NCBI RefSeq assembly: GCF_018390735.1
Contig: NZ_JAHBCL010000022.1
Coordinates: 1-64,000 of the forward strand
Direction: 5' to 3'
Length of the DNA stretch: 64,000 nucleotides
Origin: Fusibacter paucivorans
GTDB taxonomy: Bacteria > Bacillota > Clostridia > Peptostreptococcales > Acidaminobacteraceae
Made by a program: the position numbers and the translations under genes
Shown: positions 61,893 to 64,000 of the stretch, piece by piece
Position numbering within the stretch: position 1 is the first letter of the stretch
How the letters are laid out: every line of letters starts with the position of its first letter
The notes under the pieces: model-generated
Seen by the model: the letters and a program-made list of their open reading frames with translations, nothing else
Databases searched by the model: none
What the model was told of the DNA's origin: nothing

Positions 61893-63038
61893 TTACCACT
61901 CAGCCATGGTGCCGTCGTAATTGCGCCATTTTGGGTTGCTCCATACGAGACCTTCAGCAGAGACAGCTTTGACGACATCTTCGTCTATTTCAAGACCGAG
62001 CCCTGGTTTTTCAGGGATATTGACGTAGCCGTCTTTATATTCGAAGATATCTTTGTTCTTCACAAAATCCAAGAGGTCGAATCCCTTGTTATAGTGAATG
62101 CCTAAGCTTTGCTCCTGAATAAACACATTTGGTGAGCAGACGTCTACTTGAAGCGTTGCTGCCAAAGCAATAGGGCCATAAGGTGCATGTGGTGCTGCGC
62201 CCATATCAAAGGCTTCAGCCATGGCGATAATTTTTTTCATTTCCAGAATACCGCCGACTAGTGCGACGTCAGGTTGTATGATGTCGATGATCCCTTCTTT
62301 AAAAATACGCTTGAATTCCCAGCGGCTTGTGAGCCGTTCGCCGGTGGCAAGTGGTGTAGCGACATGCTTGGCGATTTCCTTAAACGCTTCTTCATTTTCA
62401 GGTAAAACGACTTCTTCCATAAACATAAGCTTGAAGGGTTCGAGCTCACGGGCAAGTACTTTTGCCATAGGCTTGTGAACGCGTCCGTGAAAGTCGACGC
62501 CAATGCCAAAATCGTAACCACAAGCTTCTCTGATTGAAGCGACGCGTTTGACGACATCATCAATTTTGCTGAATGAGTCCACATAGTGAAGTTCCTCTGT
62601 ACCGTTCATTTTGATAGCTGTGAACCCTCTGTTTTTCCGATCAAGGGCTTCATGCGCGACGTCATCTGGTCGATCGCCGCCAATCCACGAATAGATTTTG
62701 ATGCGATCGCGTGCCTTGCCGCCGAGCAGTTCGTAAACCGGTACGCCGAAGAATTTTCCCTTAATGTCCCATAAAGCCATTTCAAGACCGGAGACAATGG
62801 TGCTGTTAATGGGGCCACCCCTGAAAAATGTCTTGTGCATTTCCTGCCAAAGGCGCTCAATTTCAAACGGATCTCTTCCGATTAAATACTGCCCCATTTC
62901 CCGTGCGCCTTCAACAACGGCACGCGTTTTTGTCCCCGATATCATTTCGCCCCAGCCTTCAATGCCTTCATCTGTCGTGATTTTTACGAAAATCCATCGA
63001 GGTTTTACTTCGTAGACGGTCACGTTTGAAATTTTCAT
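61893..63038 (-). CDS. dgoD: D-galactonate dehydratase
   Basis: 381 residues of the enolase superfamily, one shorter than E. coli DgoD. The chain aligns almost throughout with DgoD landmarks: RWIFVKITTDEGIEGWGE, RGGPI, ALWDIKGK, YSWIGGDRP, GVDFHGRVHKPMAKVLARELEP, ATGERLTSRWEFKR, APHAPYGPIALAA and QEQSLGIHYNKG. It converts D-galactonate to 2-keto-3-deoxygalactonate, with Mg2+. GGAGG stands five bases before the ATG. A 15-bp hairpin separates it from the upstream PTS gene, with which it is probably cotranscribed. Confidence 0.9.
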   Translation of the reverse strand: MKISNVTVYEVKPRWIFVKITTDEGIEGWGEMISGTKTRAVVEGAREMGQYLIGRDPFEIERLWQEMHKTFFRGGPINSTIVSGLEMALWDIKGKFFGVPVYELLGGKARDRIKIYSWIGGDRPDDVAHEALDRKNRGFTAIKMNGTEELHYVDSFSKIDDVVKRVASIREACGYDFGIGVDFHGRVHKPMAKVLARELEPFKLMFMEEVVLPENEEAFKEIAKHVATPLATGERLTSRWEFKRIFKEGIIDIIQPDVALVGGILEMKKIIAMAEAFDMGAAPHAPYGPIALAATLQVDVCSPNVFIQEQSLGIHYNKGFDLLDFVKNKDIFEYKDGYVNIPEKPGLGLEIDEDVVKAVSAEGLVWSNPKWRNYDGTMAEW

Positions 63039-63230
63039 ACCTTCCTCCAATTTACGATTAATCATGTGATTATGCCATGCTGTCAATGATAATGTTAAAA
63101 CGGTTTTTACGACAATGGTTCGATGTTTTTAAAAATTGTACGTTGCAATCGTCTATGTTGATACCCTTTATCAATAACGTTTGCGGTGCAGATCTTGGTT
63201 GTGATTTCATGATATTCTGTTATTTTAAGG

Positions 63231-63266
63231 ACGATTTCCGGAACAATACAATGTTCCGGAAATCGT
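63231..63266. repeat. Perfect 15-bp inverted repeat between gatC-like and dgoD
   Basis: ACGATTTCCGGAACA (63231-63245) and TGTTCCGGAAATCGT (63252-63266) are perfect inverted copies around a 6-nt loop. There is no T-run on either side, so it is not a typical terminator; an mRNA stability or differential-expression element in the leftward transcript is likely. The rest of 63039-63299 holds no gene. Confidence 0.8.
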
Positions 63267-63299
63267 TGGTGCTAATGTTGTGTGATTTACAATGCTTTA

Positions 63300-64000
63300 T
63301 TAAATTAAATGACCAATAAAGCCGCTGATCAAACTAAAGATATATTCAATGATGTGTGTGCCGGCATCTTCAGTTGAAATCAATTTCATACCTTCTGTGA
63401 GCTGGAAGCCGCCGGAGATGGCAAGTTGTGTGTGAATCTCTGCCATACCAGTTGAAATCAGCAGCATAATGCTCGTGAAAATGACACAGGAGATAAAGCC
63501 GCGAACGACATTGCCTTTACCAAATGCTACAGGCCAGGCAGCAAGCCACATTGCCATATAGGCGATGTCAGAAAGCGGAAGTAAACGGTTGCCTGGTAAA
63601 ACGGCTGCGAGAATAATGGTTGTTGGCACCATTAAAATACCGACTGCAATTGCAGAAGGATTGGCAATCGTTAGTGCTGCGTCGATTCCAATGTGGAAAC
63701 GGTTGCCTTCAAATTTCGTATTGAGCAGTTCTTTGATGCCGTCTGCAAAAGGAACGAGACCTTCCATGAGGATTTGCATCATCTTAGGCGTGAGCACCAT
63801 GGCAGTTGCCGTACTCATACCGACGACAAGTGTATCGCCCACGCTGTTGCCGCCGAGAATACCAATACAGAGCCCCATGATAGAGCCGACGACCATTGGT
63901 TCACCGAGTACGCCGAATCTTTTTTGGATGGATTCAGGATCGGCTTTAATTTTATTGAGCCCAGGAATGCGGTCATATACTTTGTTGAGCAGCCATGCGA
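63300..64000 (-). CDS. PTS galactitol-type IIC subunit, partial (right edge)
   Basis: The reading frame continues leftward from beyond the right edge; 233 codons and the stop are visible. Sequences AWLLNKVYDRIPGLNK, GEPMVVGSIMGLCIGILGG, MEGLVPFADGIKELL and IGIDAALTIANPSAIAVGIL match the C-terminal half of GatC-type membrane permeases. It should carry and phosphorylate a hexitol or related sugar with IIA/IIB partners that must lie outside the window. An internal ATG at 63896 is not the start, as homologous sequence continues before it. Confidence 0.9.
   Translation of the reverse strand, partial: AWLLNKVYDRIPGLNKIKADPESIQKRFGVLGEPMVVGSIMGLCIGILGGNSVGDTLVVGMSTATAMVLTPKMMQILMEGLVPFADGIKELLNTKFEGNRFHIGIDAALTIANPSAIAVGILMVPTTIILAAVLPGNRLLPLSDIAYMAMWLAAWPVAFGKGNVVRGFISCVIFTSIMLLISTGMAEIHTQLAISGGFQLTEGMKLISTEDAGTHIIEYIFSLISGFIGHLI

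Noticed and set aside
1-64000. CRISPR arrays, insertion sequences, tRNA or rRNA genes, prophage genes
   Set aside because: No direct-repeat/spacer pattern, transposase motif, tRNA cloverleaf or rRNA segment was noticed.

Overview
The window looks like a chromosomal stretch of an anaerobic, motile Firmicute of the class Clostridia. The evidence is strong AGGAGG-type ribosome binding sites, a T-box leader on proS, archaeal-type prolyl-tRNA synthetase, [FeFe] hydrogenases with the maturase HydE, LacI/MarR/Rrf2/LysR regulators with compact promoters, a sigma-D type promoter and abundant c-di-GMP signalling genes. A genus cannot be fixed from sequence inspection alone; a Fusibacter/Acidaminobacter-like organism is only a guess. 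There are no rRNAs, tRNAs, CRISPR arrays, insertion sequences or prophage genes in view.

Layout. 0.3-11.4 kb: a Cache-PAS-GGDEF-HD-GYP c-di-GMP protein, release factor 3, an acetyltransferase, a PilJ-type chemoreceptor with stacked HAMP repeats, a membrane rhodanese, a cation/proton antiporter with a PII-like partner, and a membrane GGDEF protein. 11.4-16.3 kb: a four-gene operon of thioredoxin-like ferredoxin, PAS-containing sensory [FeFe] hydrogenase, PP2C/SpoIIE-type phosphatase and group-B-like [FeFe] hydrogenase, preceded by Rex-like operators. 16.4-20.1 kb: EamA transporter with a terminator-like leader, EAL-HDOD protein, and an EF-hand protein behind a sigma-D promoter. 20.3-22.9 kb: thiolase and a LacI-type regulator linked by three copies of one operator. 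23.1-30.5 kb: MarR-lon pair, an OsmC gene next to a CsoR/CstR-like operator and a candidate small RNA, a glucosaminidase, a DUF4153 protein and a HAD phosphatase. 30.8-34.6 kb: an operon of glutamate-cysteine ligase, glutathionylspermidine-synthase-like ATP-grasp enzyme and DLPYG methyltransferase. 34.6-41.7 kb: Rrf2 regulator, esterase, and a histidine kinase/NtrC-type regulator pair followed by a MatC-type permease with a well-spaced sigma-54 promoter. 41.9-51.2 kb: a ferritin-VIT1 metal transporter group, gamma carbonic anhydrase, hydE, malQ, pepD, a NifU-like protein and an acyltransferase. 51.6-53.4 kb: T-box and proS. 53.6-61.7 kb: a LysR-flanked carboxylate utilisation cluster (HD protein, TctCBA transporter, metallo-beta-lactamase fold enzyme, HMGL-type aldolase, D-2-hydroxyacid dehydrogenase). 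61.9-64.0 kb: D-galactonate dehydratase and a galactitol-type PTS IIC subunit cut by the right edge.

How it fits together. Hydrogen metabolism is represented by two hydrogenases and HydE; HydF and HydG are not in view. Redox control (Rex-like sites) and a persulfide-type regulon (rhodanese and the OsmC region sharing one operator type) are both suggested by DNA sites. Carboxylate use is represented twice: a two-component/sigma-54 controlled permease and a tripartite tricarboxylate transporter cluster. Three c-di-GMP genes and a chemoreceptor point to a motile lifestyle. All functional statements rest on recognised motifs and context; no database search was run.
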